From: Micractinium sp. NFX-FRZ
Taxonomy: Eukaryota; Chlorophyta; Trebouxiophyceae; Chlorellales; Chlorellaceae
Assembly (NCBI GenBank): GCA_029339195.1
Contig: JAPTJF010000087.1
Location: 100,541 to 164,540 of the forward strand
Length of the DNA: 64,000 bases
Direction of reading: 5' to 3'
This document shows, piece after piece, positions 12,549-25,391 of this stretch; the stretch's first letter is position 1, and the number at the start of each line of letters is the position of its first letter. Under the pieces are notes generated by a model. That model saw only the letters and a list, made by a program, of their open reading frames with translations, was not told the origin of the DNA and made no database searches. The translations under genes were made by a program, and so were the position numbers.

Positions 12549-15164
12549 ACCGCAGGACCGGAGCCCTGAGCCATGTCCAGCAGGAGGAGGGCTGCCAGTC
12601 CAGGCGCCTCTCCAGTCGTCTCTGCGCGCTGCAAGCTCTTAAAGGCGGGGCAGGGGGATCCCGCAGTCTGTGACAGTGCGTGATGCAGAGCAGAGGGTGC
12701 CGAACATGCCTGATTCTCAGCGCCTTTCTATTTGTTGTGCGGTGCTCAAGTTTGAGCGCTGAAACCGCGTTGCTGGCGCGTAGTGGGGCTGTCCCTCGAT
12801 TCCAGGGGAGTCCTGCAGCTTCAACGATGTGAATTGGGCCTGACAACCGCGGCGCAGGCACTCGGCTCCTCCCACCGACCGCCCACCCACTTTATTCCTT
12901 CGCCCCCCTGATCTCTCCTCCGGCGAGCGTAACACGATGCGCCTGATGCAAGCGTGCCGAATGGTGCAGGACATGCCAGCAAACCCCTGGGGGGTTTGCC
13001 TCCTGGCGGGTGCCGCCCACTTGCCTGCTGCACAGCTGTATGTGTGCTCCGCGCCTGCAGGCGCCGTGCCCTGCACCCCCATAGAGCAGCATGGCCCCCG
13101 GGTCGGTGTGACCTGCCAGCCGTGCCCTGTCTCCTGGCAGGCCTGCACGCGCCTTGCATGCGCGGGGCGGCTCTGTGCCGCTGGACAGCTTAGGGTGTCT
13201 GCAGCAAGCCTAGGGCAATGGAGTGCGCGTCCTCCCAAGCGCTCGTGCTGGCCCCCTAGCCAGGCCCACAGTACCTCATGACTTGGAATAGCACAGTCAC
13301 ATGGCTCAGTCAGAGACAGCATCGCTTGCTGTGCACGCGCAGCTACAGCACCCGCCCGTTGCATTCCTGGCAGTGGGGGCGGGCACCATCTCTTCATGTG
13401 CATGCCATCTGCCTGTGCAAGCAAATGGTGGCCCCCAAGTCCTTAGCCCACTGATCACCCAACTAGCCCAACCCCAAATGGGCAGGCAAGTGTGCAGCTT
13501 GACAGAGTGAGTGCCTTGGCGGCTCTGACTACTTTCCATTTGCAAAAAGCGGTAATCCATCGATGTGCCAGCAATCAGCGGAAACCAGCTTGCCCGCCCT
13601 TCCATGCCAAGGCTCCGCTGCTCAAGCACCCAATTTGACCCCAAGCCGCTGGTAGGCTGCCATGTCTGTGCTTCTGCATCACACATGTGTGCAGTCACGC
13701 TGTCGCAAGTGCTGAATGATTTCTCGCATTGAACACCTCTTCACACATTGACCGCTGACCTCCCCACAGCACGGTGCGGGCGGCGCGGAGGCACAACTTG
13801 CTCCGCGTCGAGACAGGATGAGGCCGCCAATGGCAGCCCTTTGTGATTGAAGACAAGGAGTCTATCACTGGGCGCGCTTTCATGTGCTGCTTAATTTGAC
13901 ATGAGCATCTGGACAGGGGCTGGAGGCTGCCACGTCCGGCGCAGCGTTGGGCGGCACGTCTTCCACCCCTCCCATCCTGCAGCACGGCCACCAAGCACTC
14001 CTTTCCTGCACTGCTTGAGCCACTGTCCCACTGTCCACAGGATTCACTGGCACTGCACACGACAGGCACAAAGCATACTGCGATCAAGAGCAAGCCGCAA
14101 AGCTTTCGAGCGGGAACTTCAGAGTCAAAACGGTGCCCAGCTTATTATTGGGTGGGCAGGCCCCGCAGAAGGGGGCGCGCCCCTGCAGCAGCAGAAGACA
14201 CTTGGAACGCACACACCGCCTTTGCACATGGGCCTGGGGGCATTGCTGGGGGTATTGCTCGCAGGGTGCCGCGTGAGACAGGGGCGGCCCACCATGGCAT
14301 GTGCGAGTGGTGTTCGTGACGACGAACCCCTGCGATTGGCAAGGCCTGAGCAGGGGCACCTCTCAACCAATTGGCTTTTGGAGAGCTCGCTGGGGGACTC
14401 GCCGTGCTGGGGCCGTGCTGGGGTCTAGCCTGGCTGCTCCAAGGCGGCCCTCCCAGCGGGCATCGCCCTCTTTTCGGCTCGTGGCGGTCAGGGAGGTGCG
14501 TGCACTTGCTTTCTGCCCGTCTGCCGCCGCCGCGCCGCCTGCCATGCACCGCTGCGTAGCAAGGGGAGCGCTGCGCTGCACGGCGCGCCAGTTGCAGCCT
14601 TGACGGGAGTAACAGCCCAGCCAGCAGGCAGCTGCGCCGCGGGGAACCAAGTTGACGGCAGCAGGCGGCATCAAGTCCTCCCAGCGGTCTGCCCCAGCCT
14701 CTCAAGGCTCGGAGCTCAAGGAGCCTGGTTGCCTGAAGCGACAGCAGTGAGCCGCGGCGGGGGCAGCTGGAGCATAAAGGGTGGCGGCGGCAGGGTGGCC
14801 GCCACCTTGCCGAAAGGGGACTGTTACGGAGGCAGCAGTGCGCGGTTACTCAGCAGCATTGGGGGCGGCAAACAACACAGATTGCTGGCCAGATGATATG
14901 GCATGACCCGGATTGCTGACAGCGCCGCGGGTGCAGCGCAGGGGACGGCACCGTTGGGCGCCGCCCTGGCGCAGTGGCCAGCGATGCAGGAGGCTGCAGC
15001 AGCTGCAGATCAGCACCCCGGGCTGCCGCCGCCGCCGCCAGCGCCACCGCTGGCATCCCAGCGTGCCGTCGATTGCTGCACCCGTCAGGGTGCCGCCGCC
15101 TGACTTATGCCTGCCCGCTTCTGCCCGCCCGCCCGCCTGCCCGCCTGCCCTGCAGAGCAACACG
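12549..15164. other. 2.6 kb divergent spacer without a recognisable gene
   Basis: This separates the divergent Q-rich gene (-) and ubiquitin-L40 gene (+). A minus-strand open frame at 12717-13424 (235 codons) and a plus-strand frame at 13901-14428 were read, but neither shows conserved blocks, domain motifs or splice logic. The middle (about 13300-14100) looks somewhat less GC-rich than the genes around it. Just before the ubiquitin ATG, a pyrimidine tract ending CCCTGCAG at 15148-15155 looks like a splice acceptor, so a 5'-UTR intron, common in plant ubiquitin genes, may lie here. Confidence 0.5.
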
Positions 15165-17085
<1,921 letters not shown>

Positions 17086-17213
17086 TCTGTTACACCGAGC
17101 TGAAGCGAGCTGAAGGCCGGACTGAGCGGCCAGGCGGCGGGCGGCCCCGGCGCCACGCGGCCGCCCGGGCAGCCTGCCACACGCTAGGACACACACATGC
17201 TTGCTTGCCTTTG

Positions 17214-17218
17214 TGTAA
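17214..17218 (+). terminator. TGTAA polyadenylation signal of the ubiquitin-L40 gene
   Basis: TGTAA stands 129 nt after the stop codon, a normal distance for green-algal 3' UTRs. Confidence 0.7.
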
Positions 17219-17731
17219 GCATCCCAACCAGCATCAAAACGCAGATAGAGAGAGGAGATGGGGCCTTTTGCAGTTTGGCGTGTGGGTTGGCATAGGCGAG
17301 GGCAAGAAGGGGTGGTTAAAGCACGCCTTTGCATTTGGCGGCGAAGTGGTTGATAGGAGGCGGCTTGAATGAGGAGGGGAGTTACCCCTGGGCCAAGAGG
17401 GGAATTCCCAAAGAAAATCAGGAGGGGAATTCCTCTGGGGCATGCTTAATGTATGCAGATGTGGTTGCCCATTCCGAAGTTTCATTACGACAATGGGGAG
17501 GTAGGGGGATGAGGGTGGACGCCCTCAGCCCAAGTCGCCCTCACGTATTGTGCCGCCCGCCCCACCTCATCACATGCCGTGACCATTCTTCACTTCAGCA
17601 TATATGTGTGGGCGCGAGGCACCCACACCTTTTGGAGCCATCGGTGGGGCTTACACCGCATCAACAGCTGGCCCAAAACAAACACAAACTAAGCAGCAGA
17701 AAGCCAAACGAGCATAGGAGAGAGCAGGCTT

Positions 17732-17736
17732 TACAG
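17732..17736 (-). terminator. Candidate TGTAA polyadenylation signal of SEY1
   Basis: TTACA on the plus strand lies about 95 nt past the SEY1 stop. A second candidate stands at 17651-17655. Confidence 0.5.
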
Positions 17737-17831
17737 GGAGGGCATGCGGAGCAGGGAGAGGACGCAGCTGGGGCCAGCAACAAGGGAGCAGGACAAGTGA
17801 GGGCCCGGCAGAAGGCCAGCAAAGTGGTGCT

Positions 17832-20800
17832 TCAGTCGTCCTTGCGGCTGCCAAGGGCCGCTGCCGCCATGTTGGCCTCAAACTGAGAGGTGCTGCTCGA
17901 GTCCAGGCTCCCTCCCTCTGACAGCTCCACCTCCCGCGCCTGCCTGCGGTTGCGCAGCCCCGCCGCCGCCGCCGCCGCTGCAGCGTCGTCTCCGCCGCGC
18001 CGGCGCCGCTCCCCCTCCCGGGCAGCCCCCGCGGGGTTGTTCCCGCCGGCGGGGGTGTCTGCCATGAAGGTTTTGGCCGACTCGAAGGTCTGTGCGGTCA
18101 CCTTCTTGAGGGCGGGCACAAACTTGGAGGAGAGGGAGATGGCGCCCGGCAGCAGCCCCCGCTGCATCTCGCCCTCAACGTCCATCTCCTGCGGCCAGGG
18201 GGGAGGGAGGGCGGGAGGCAGGGAGGGGAAGAGCGCGCACGTGAGGGAGGCAGGCAGGCAGGGGGAGCGGGGAGGGTGGTCGGGCGCAGGAACGAGGGCG
18301 GAGGGGTGCAGATTTTGGTTGGCAGGCGCAGGCGCCGGGCACTGCTCCCTCCGCCCCCAAAAGCTGGAGCCCTGGTCACCAACAAATGCTGCAGGCAGCG
18401 CGCACAGTAGCCGACCAGCCACAGCAGCTGCCCGCCGCTGCCCGCTCCGCCACCGCAACCGCGGCCACACTGCCCACCAGTCGGCCGCTGCCAGCTGGCC
18501 CTTCCTCCCAGGCGGGAAAGTCCCTCCGCCCTGGGTCCTGCCCCACCTGGTAGACGGTGCGCCCAAAGAGGAAGAGGAGCAGGAGGACGATGAGCCAGAG
18601 GGGGTTGTAGAGGACGGCCACAAACTCGTCAAAGCCCAGCACTGCCATGGCCACGATGGCCCACAGCGGGGGCAGCCGGTTCTGCGCCGCCCGGTTGGCC
18701 TCCTGCGTGGCCAGCGCCTGCACTTACGGGAGGGAGGGAGGGAGGGAGGGAGGGGGGAGGGGGGAGGAGGCAGGTATGGGGTGAGGCGTGGAGAATGCGA
18801 GGGAGGAGAGGAGGGGAGAGGTGGGGGGCGCGGGCTTGAGGAGGTGGGAGCAGTGACCTGGGGGAGGCAGGGCTGTGGTGCACTGAAGAGCGACAGCCAC
18901 GGTTGGGCAAGCTGATGGTGCTCACAACCCCCACCCACATGTTGCACGCTGCACAAGAAGATCCCTCCGCCACCTCCACGCTTGGCACACACAAGGTGGA
19001 GCCTGACATGAGGTGGCACCAACCAAGCCGCACAGCGGGGCGCCTGCTTGCCGCACGACACCATCAGCACCAACCCAACCCACTCGCACCTGCTGCACCG
19101 AGAAGGTTGAGTCAGACATGAACTGGCGCCAGATGGAGCGGCACTGGCCGGGGGGCAGCAGCACGTCTTCCTCCCCCACCCCCGGCCACTCTGCCGCCGA
19201 CAGCAGGTCAAACGCCGCTGCCCCGCCGCCGCCGCGCGCAGTGCCTGCGGCGCTGCTGCCCGGCCCGGGGCCCGCCGCTGCGTCGTCGGCCAGGCGGAGC
19301 ACCGCTGCTTCGGCGGCCGCACTGGCGGCGCTGGTGTTGGCGCCGGTGCCGGGGCTGCGCACGAAGCAGAGCTGGGAGAGCAGCTGGGCGGCGGCGCGGC
19401 GGCCCGAGGCGGTGACGGCGGTGATGTCGACAGAGGGCTGCCAGGTGCGGGGCATGCCGTGCTCGTCGCGCTGGAACACCTCGTTGAACCTGCGGGGTGG
19501 TGAGTGAGAAGAATGAGTAGGGTTGGGTGGGAGGATGGGCGCGGCGGGAAGTGGTGACAAGGGGAGAGGGGGGTGGCGGCTGGGGCGGGTGAGGTGGGAG
19601 TCGGGGGGGTGCAGGCGCATGCAGCGGTGACGCACGCAGCATGAGTGGGCCACGCTGCCTGCCCCCTGGGCAAGTGCCAAACCTGCTCTGCCCCCAAAGA
19701 TCCCACCTGCCCCGACCTGCCCCCACTCACCCACCCTCCCCATCTCCTCAACCCCCCACCCCACCTGTCCTTGACGCGGCTGAGCGCCGTGTTGGCGGCC
19801 TCCCGCGCATGCACCAGCATCTGCTGCCGCGCCGCCGCGCCCACCTTGCCCTCCACCTCAGCCTGCTCCTCCTCGGAGAGGCCGTACCCATCCACAGCCG
19901 CCCCCAGCTGCACGCACGCCTTGGCCGCAGCCTTGCTGACCACCTGCAAGGAATAACAGAGACTTGAGAAGCTCATGGATAGTAACAAAGGAAGAACGGC
20001 ATGGGCATGTGTGTTGCTGGCCACCTGCTGGGTGAGCGGGTGGGAGCCAGTGATGAACTTGAAAAGTGTTCCTGCCCCCGACAAGTGCCGCGCTCAATGC
20101 TCCTTTGTGCCGGCCGGCAGCTCTCAATCTCTGTGCCATCTCCCAACACCCAGTTGCACACCCCTTCCCACGCACACACCTTGCTGAGCCGCGGCCAGAG
20201 GTCTGTGGGCGGCGCCTCCAGCAGAGAGATGGAGGCTGCAGTGACCTCCTTGGAAGCCGCCTTCTGAGCCGCGGCCAGCGCCTCGCTCACGTGCTCCAGC
20301 CTGGGATGAGAGGGGGCCAGGGGAGGGCGGGAGGGTGAGCAGGCAGGGCGACGTGGGAGTGCAGCAGGCACGTGTGTTGCTGCAGCGCGCCACCTGCCCA
20401 CCAGCAGGGCACACCGCCCAGCCTGAGATGCCCCAGCTAGAGCCCTGCCTGCGCAGCTGGGCTGCCAGGCAACCCGACAGCAACTTCCCCCTGGCAGCGT
20501 GCCTGTGGGCGGCGCCGCCCCACTACAACCGCCTGGCCCGACCCGACCCCCAAACCACACAACCCAACCATGCCACATGCCATGCCCACAACACCAGAGG
20601 AGGCCGGGCACCAGAGCAAGCCCACCTGGCGGCGTGCACGTGCGCGGCGATGTCCCGCTCCAGCTGCACACGTGCCGGCCCCGCCTCCCAGTCTGTGTCG
20701 GGCACCACCACCTCCCCCAGCTGGCTGTCAAACTGCTCCAGGGCCTCGCCGGAGTAGCTGCGAGGGAGGGCAGGGAGGAAGGGAAGCAGAGGTGCTGGGG

Positions 20801-23800
20801 TGGGTGGGGCCTGGGAGTGTGCATGGAAAGCACGCGGCAAAGCTGCCATTGGAGGCCATCTTTCAGTGACAAAGTAGCCGTACCGGCAGCCACAGCGGCA
20901 GGCCCCATCGCACCCACCCCGCCAGCCCCAACCACTCAGTCCCACCCTGCCCCCGCCCCGCCACACAGCATGCTCACGCCCACGCCCACGCCATCCGCCT
21001 TCCCACTCCGCCCCCGGCCTCACCGCTGCGCGCGCGCCACGAACGGCTCCCCCGCCGGCCCGCCCATGCTCAGCTGCTGCTTGAACACGGTCAGCGCCAG
21101 CTCGCGCAGCAGCGCCAGCTGGCACTCAAACAGCGGGCGCACCAGCCCCTCCAGGCTCTCCACCAGCTCCTCACGCTTGGCCTCGCTCACCGCCTTGTCA
21201 AAGTAGCGCGCCTCCTCGTCGTACCCTGCACCAAACAGCAATATACGAGAGCCATGTTGTGCAATAAAGAAAGGAACGGACGCCTCCGTCGGCTCCTCGC
21301 GCTTCACCTTGCTCACACCCTTAGAGCCTGCACGACTCTGCCCCCGCTGGCTGTGGGAGCCTCATCCACCCTCCAGGCACACAAGTCCCCGAGGTCGGCC
21401 GCCCCCTACCCACACCACCTCCAGCCCTCAGTCGCAAATGGACACCCCCACACACCCAGCTTTTGCGCCTCACTCTCAGGCAGGAGATCCATCAGGTTGG
21501 CTGCCCGCTGGCCAGAGGAGGCCCTGCCAGGTCCTGCCAGGTGCTGCGTGGCCTCCTCCCCGCCCCTCAGCCCCCACCCCCCGGGCCCCCACACCAGCCC
21601 CACACCCACCCACCCTCCAGGCACGAGTCCATGAGGTCGGCTGCCCGCTGCCCAAAGGAGGTGGCCAGGTCCTGGGAGGCCTCCTCAGACAGGGTGGCCC
21701 AGGCGGCGTCCCGCCGGAACGCCTCCAGCTGCTCCTCCGCCAGCTCAGCGCACCGGATGTTGGCCACCATGACCTGAGGGGGAGGAGGAGCAGAGGGAGG
21801 AGGAAGGGGGGCGTGAATTGATCTGGAGGAAGAGGAACCCAAGGGGGTGTGTGAAGGCAGGGGGGCGCAGAGAGCTTCTAGAAAGCAAGGGGCTGCAGCG
21901 CGCTTGCACCACCTCCCGCACCCACTTCCTCCCCCTCTTGCTGCCGACTGCCGGCACCAACAACCAGGGCGCTGGCTGCCCGCTCGCTCACTCACCCGGT
22001 GTGCCGGCAGGTTGAGGTCCTTGTGCTCCCGCACCACCTCCCACACCTTGCCCATGCTCAGCGCCAGCGCGTGCCCCGGCAGCTTCTCGTCGCTCTGGCG
22101 CAGGAAGCTCTCCTCCTCATCTGGGGTGGCGTGTGGAGGTGTGCAGCAGGCGGTGGCGGGCGGTCGACGTGGGGCACGGCATGCATGCATCCATGTGACC
22201 ATGTGGGAGCAGCACTGCTCACAAGATGCCCACACGCACTCCACGCGGCACCAACGCCTCTTACATGCACATACACAACTCCTCGGCACACAATGCACCG
22301 CTCACCGGCCGGCATCAGCACTGACCTTGCATGGCGGCACAACAAACCCCCACCCCAGCCACAGCAGATGCTAAGCCGCTCACCCGCCCGCCCGCGTCCG
22401 TGCTGAACTTGCGGCGCGGCAGCACCGCCTCTGCCAGTCACCCCTCCCCCAGCATACAATTCTCACCCGCGTCCGCGCTGAACTTGCGGCGCAGGATGAC
22501 CGCCTCCGCTGCAAAGTCCTCCCCCCGATCCTCGTAGTTGGACAGGGCGGCGTACTGCAGCTCAAAGAAGTCGTGCAGGCTGCACCCCTCGTACTGCAGG
22601 GGGGGGGGGCAGAACACAGAAGAGTTGGATAAGTGTGCATGACTTGAGTGAGTGCTGTAGCTCCGTGAAGTCGTGCAGGCTGCATACTGCACTGGGCACA
22701 CAGTGGGGCGGGGCCCGAGGGCGGGTGCCCAGGAGACCCAGAGGCAGCAGAGCAAAGGAAGCAGGCAGGGCACGCAGACAGGCGGCACGGCGCGCCTCTT
22801 CTGGTCGCGATGCAAGCCGCAGAGACCAGGCGGTGCGCATGCACAAGTGAAAGCGCACACCCTCTCAGCTAGCCCCGGCAAATGTGCACAACACGCATGC
22901 ATCTGCGCACACAACCTCACACCTGCGGCGGCTTGGCGATGCCGTCCCACATGCGCCCCAGGTCCGCCTCCCACGTCTCACACAGCTTCTCCAGCGGCGT
23001 GCGCGTGCGGTCACGGAACACAAACAGGAGCACGGTGCGCCGCCGGTTGGGCGCGGGCTGCGGGCGGGGCGGGGACAGGCGGGGGGCAGGGAGTGGAAGT
23101 GGGAGCACAGCTGGGAGAAGCCGGACCACAGGCGCGTGGCCGTGCACCTTGCACCGAGTCCGAGCTCAGCCTGACAGCGAAGTGCTCTGCCATCCCGCCC
23201 CAACTGCGCACGCTCACGCACAGCATACACAGCACACATTTTCCCCACCCACCATTGGCGCCTGTCCTCCTCGGCTCCCCCTACTGTTCACAGAGAAGGC
23301 TGGAGGCTGACCTGGGAGATGGCCTTGAGCAGCCACCAATGCCCGCTCCCCACGTCACCATCCCACTCCCCTGGTTCACCCCTCCAGCACCCAAGCACAC
23401 AAACAAGCAAGCTGCTGTGCGAGGCCTGTCCTTCCCACCTGGAAGAGCTTGAGGTTGACCTGGAAGATGGTCTTGAGCAGCGGCTTGCCCGCGCCGCTCT
23501 CCCGCCCCACGTCCTTGGCCCACATGTTGACCAGCACGATGTCTGCCACCGCCAGCGCAAAGAGCGCGGACTGGCGCTCAAAGGAGGTGTCGTCCTCGCC
23601 CCGCTCCCGCCCATCCGACCCCTCCAGGTCCATCACCAGCGTGGTGGGTGCTGCCACCTTGGCGGAGCGCGCCAGCCAGATGCCGCGCGTCGTCTGGTGC
23701 CGCCCCGTCAGCGCGTCCATCTCCTCAAACCGAGTGCCAAACTGCAGGGGGTGGCAGGCACGGGGTTTCTGGGTGCCTGGGGTCTTTATGGGATTGTGTG

Positions 23801-24343
23801 TGTATATGCCAGCGCATCCATCTCCTCGAGCCGCGTGCCAAGCTGCAGGTGAGCACGGGCCCGGCAAGGGCAGCTGGTTTACTACTGAGGAGTAAAGGCA
23901 CATCTCTTCAACTGCACGTTAGATTAACGCACAGTACGAGGTCAGGGATGTTGGGGGTGGAGTGGTGGTGTGCCCTGGCCCAGCCGCAAGGCCGCTGTGG
24001 CCGCCAAACTCGTACCTCTGGCAGCTGGGTGCTGTCGCCCGGTCCTTCAAGCCCCGGCTCGGTCCTCGCTCTCCACAGCCCCTCCTTTCCTCTTGCACTC
24101 CCCCCGTTCCCCACCATCCCTTCCTCCTTCTCTTCCCACCAAGAACAGCAGATCGAATCCCCTCACCAGGTGGTTGAGCAGGGTGCTCTTGCCGGAGGAC
24201 TGGGGCCCCATGATGGCCACCACGGTGTACCCCACGCCAGAGCTCTCCACCCCCGTCTCCTTCACAAACGCATCCACGCCCTGCACGTTGAAGCTGCCGT
24301 CGCCGGAGACGACCTGCAGGATACCGTTGCTGTCGGCCGCCAT
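17832..24343 (-). CDS. SEY1: SEY1/RHD3-type dynamin-like GTPase of the endoplasmic reticulum
   Basis: Thirteen exons run from ATG 24341-24343 to TGA 17832-17834: about 24343-24167, 23741-23439, 23059-22923, 22596-22469, 22120-21998, 21776-21615, 21226-21023, 20759-20627, 20302-20178, 19943-19767, 19490-19090, 18717-18547 and 18190-17832 (about 865 residues). The protein fuses ER tubules by GTP-driven dimerisation. Seen: P-loop [14 protein letters not shown], switch motif [25 protein letters not shown], and the Arg-Asp base-recognition motif [16 protein letters not shown] typical of this family. A long helical bundle follows. Exon 12 carries the ER membrane hairpin ([17 protein letters not shown], then [16 protein letters not shown]). 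The tail is Ala- and Arg-rich with ERRRRGGDD. The gene diverges from NOP58. Five introns hold copies of neighbouring exon edges (see repeats). Confidence 0.95.
21477..21558 (-). repeat. Intronic copy of the end of SEY1 exon 6
   Basis: It resembles 21617-21685, the exon end encoding [11 protein letters not shown]. The stretch GGCTGCCCGCTG and the flanking CCAGGTCCTG and GGCCTCCTC blocks are shared, with small indels (about 85% in the first 44 bp). It lies in the next intron. Confidence 0.75.
22391..22435 (-). repeat. Intronic copy of the end of SEY1 exon 4
   Basis: It matches 22466-22510 at 38 of 45 positions by eye. The parent encodes the RRKFSADAG exon end; the copy would read RRKFSTDAG. 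Confidence 0.85.
22659..22684 (-). repeat. Intronic copy from the start of SEY1 exon 4
   Basis: It matches 22559-22584 at 23 of 26 positions, including the 17-bp block GAAGTCGTGCAGGCTGC. It lies in the intron just upstream of the exon. Confidence 0.75.
23301..23332 (-). repeat. Intronic copy of the end of SEY1 exon 2
   Basis: It matches 23449-23480 at 28 of 32 positions. The parent encodes [10 protein letters not shown]; the copy would read [10 protein letters not shown]. It lies in the following intron. Confidence 0.8.
23808..23848 (-). repeat. Intronic copy of the start of SEY1 exon 2, with acceptor
   Basis: It matches 23707-23747 at 35 of 41 positions, including the CTGCAG acceptor. The parent encodes [12 protein letters not shown]; the copy would read [12 protein letters not shown]. 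It lies about 100 bp upstream of the true acceptor in intron 1. Confidence 0.9.
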
Positions 24344-25391
24344 GCTTGCGGGGCTGGCGGCGGGGAGGTGCGGCGTGCGCCTCGGGGGAAGCAGCGGCGG
24401 GTGCTGGCGGTAGCGGCGGTGCTGGCGGTAGCGGTGGGTGCGGCAGAAAGCGGGCCGGGCTGCCTGCGATCCGCTGTAAGCAAGGCGGTGTGAGATGCGA
24501 GGCTGTCTGGAGCTGTAGGCCTGGCGAAGGGAGCCGGCTTCAAGCGGAGGCTTGAAGGGTGCGAGCCGAGGACCAATGCGGAATCAAGGGGCGGTTGCCA
24601 GGTGATCCCGATCCCCAGAGGAGCACGAGGACGCCAGCCAGCCGCGATCTGGCGCCACCAAGGCGGCAACTTGTGCCTCTGGGAAAGGGGACGACTGCAA
24701 CGCCGCTGAGGTTGCCAGAAACAGAGCACCGAGGCTTGGACTCACGGTGTCGGCCCGCCAATTGACGGCAACTTCTTTCACTCCGCCATCTCAGCACCGC
24801 CTCGCTGGCAAGTGGCCAACATTTCCCCCTGCCCCTTTGCGCCCAGCATCAAGCAACGGCGTGGTCAGGCTATCTAGACGGGTGTGGACAGCTCCCCAAG
24901 TAGCATCGCCCGCTCCACAACCCCTCGCTCAGCGGCGGCTCCACCGTTCCGGTGAGTGCTGCAGGCAGGCGCTGCGTGCGTCGAAGGATGCGTTTATGCG
25001 CGGCTCACGCTGGAAACAGCTTGCATGCTGCTGCGGGGTGCATGCATGGCGGCACGCTGCACCGCCTGTGCCCCTGCTTCCTGCGCGCAGCAGCTGTGCA
25101 GTCCTGCAATGGGAGGCGGGCAGGATGCGGCATGCATGCGATACAGCCCTTCCTGGCCCACGGCCACTGCCGCCCGCCTGTTTGCTGCCGTCGACACCTC
25201 TTGCGCCTGCTGCCAGCCTCAGCAGCCTGCCCAGCTCTGTTCCCTGGGCCTTCTCCCCATGCTGTCACACTGGTTCATTCCAGTGCAAGCCACCAGCTGC
25301 CTGCTTGTTCCCAGCCCACCTGCCGCTGACCCTGCTCTCCCCTGCCCTCGCTGCTGCTGCTGCAGCTCGTTCAGACACAGCAGCAGGCGCC
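24344..25391. other. Divergent promoter region of SEY1 and NOP58
   Basis: This is 1.05 kb between two opposed start codons. A long open frame crosses it on the plus strand (from 24747) but has no conserved content and runs through NOP58 introns, so it is taken as chance. CTGCTGCTGCTGCAG at 25353-25367, 24 bp before the NOP58 ATG, looks like a splice acceptor and may end a 5'-UTR intron. Confidence 0.5.

Larger units (their letters stand above)
17086..17831. other. Convergent 3' spacer between ubiquitin-L40 and SEY1
   Basis: This holds both 3' untranslated regions. The plus-strand signal is at 17214-17218. TTACA at 17732-17736 and 17651-17655 read as TGTAA on the minus strand and could end the SEY1 transcript. 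No coding block was seen between them. Confidence 0.6.

Noticed and set aside
12717..13424. 235-codon minus-strand open frame in the large spacer
   Set aside because: No motif, no conserved block and typical chance composition for GC-rich DNA. Kept as a weak possibility only.
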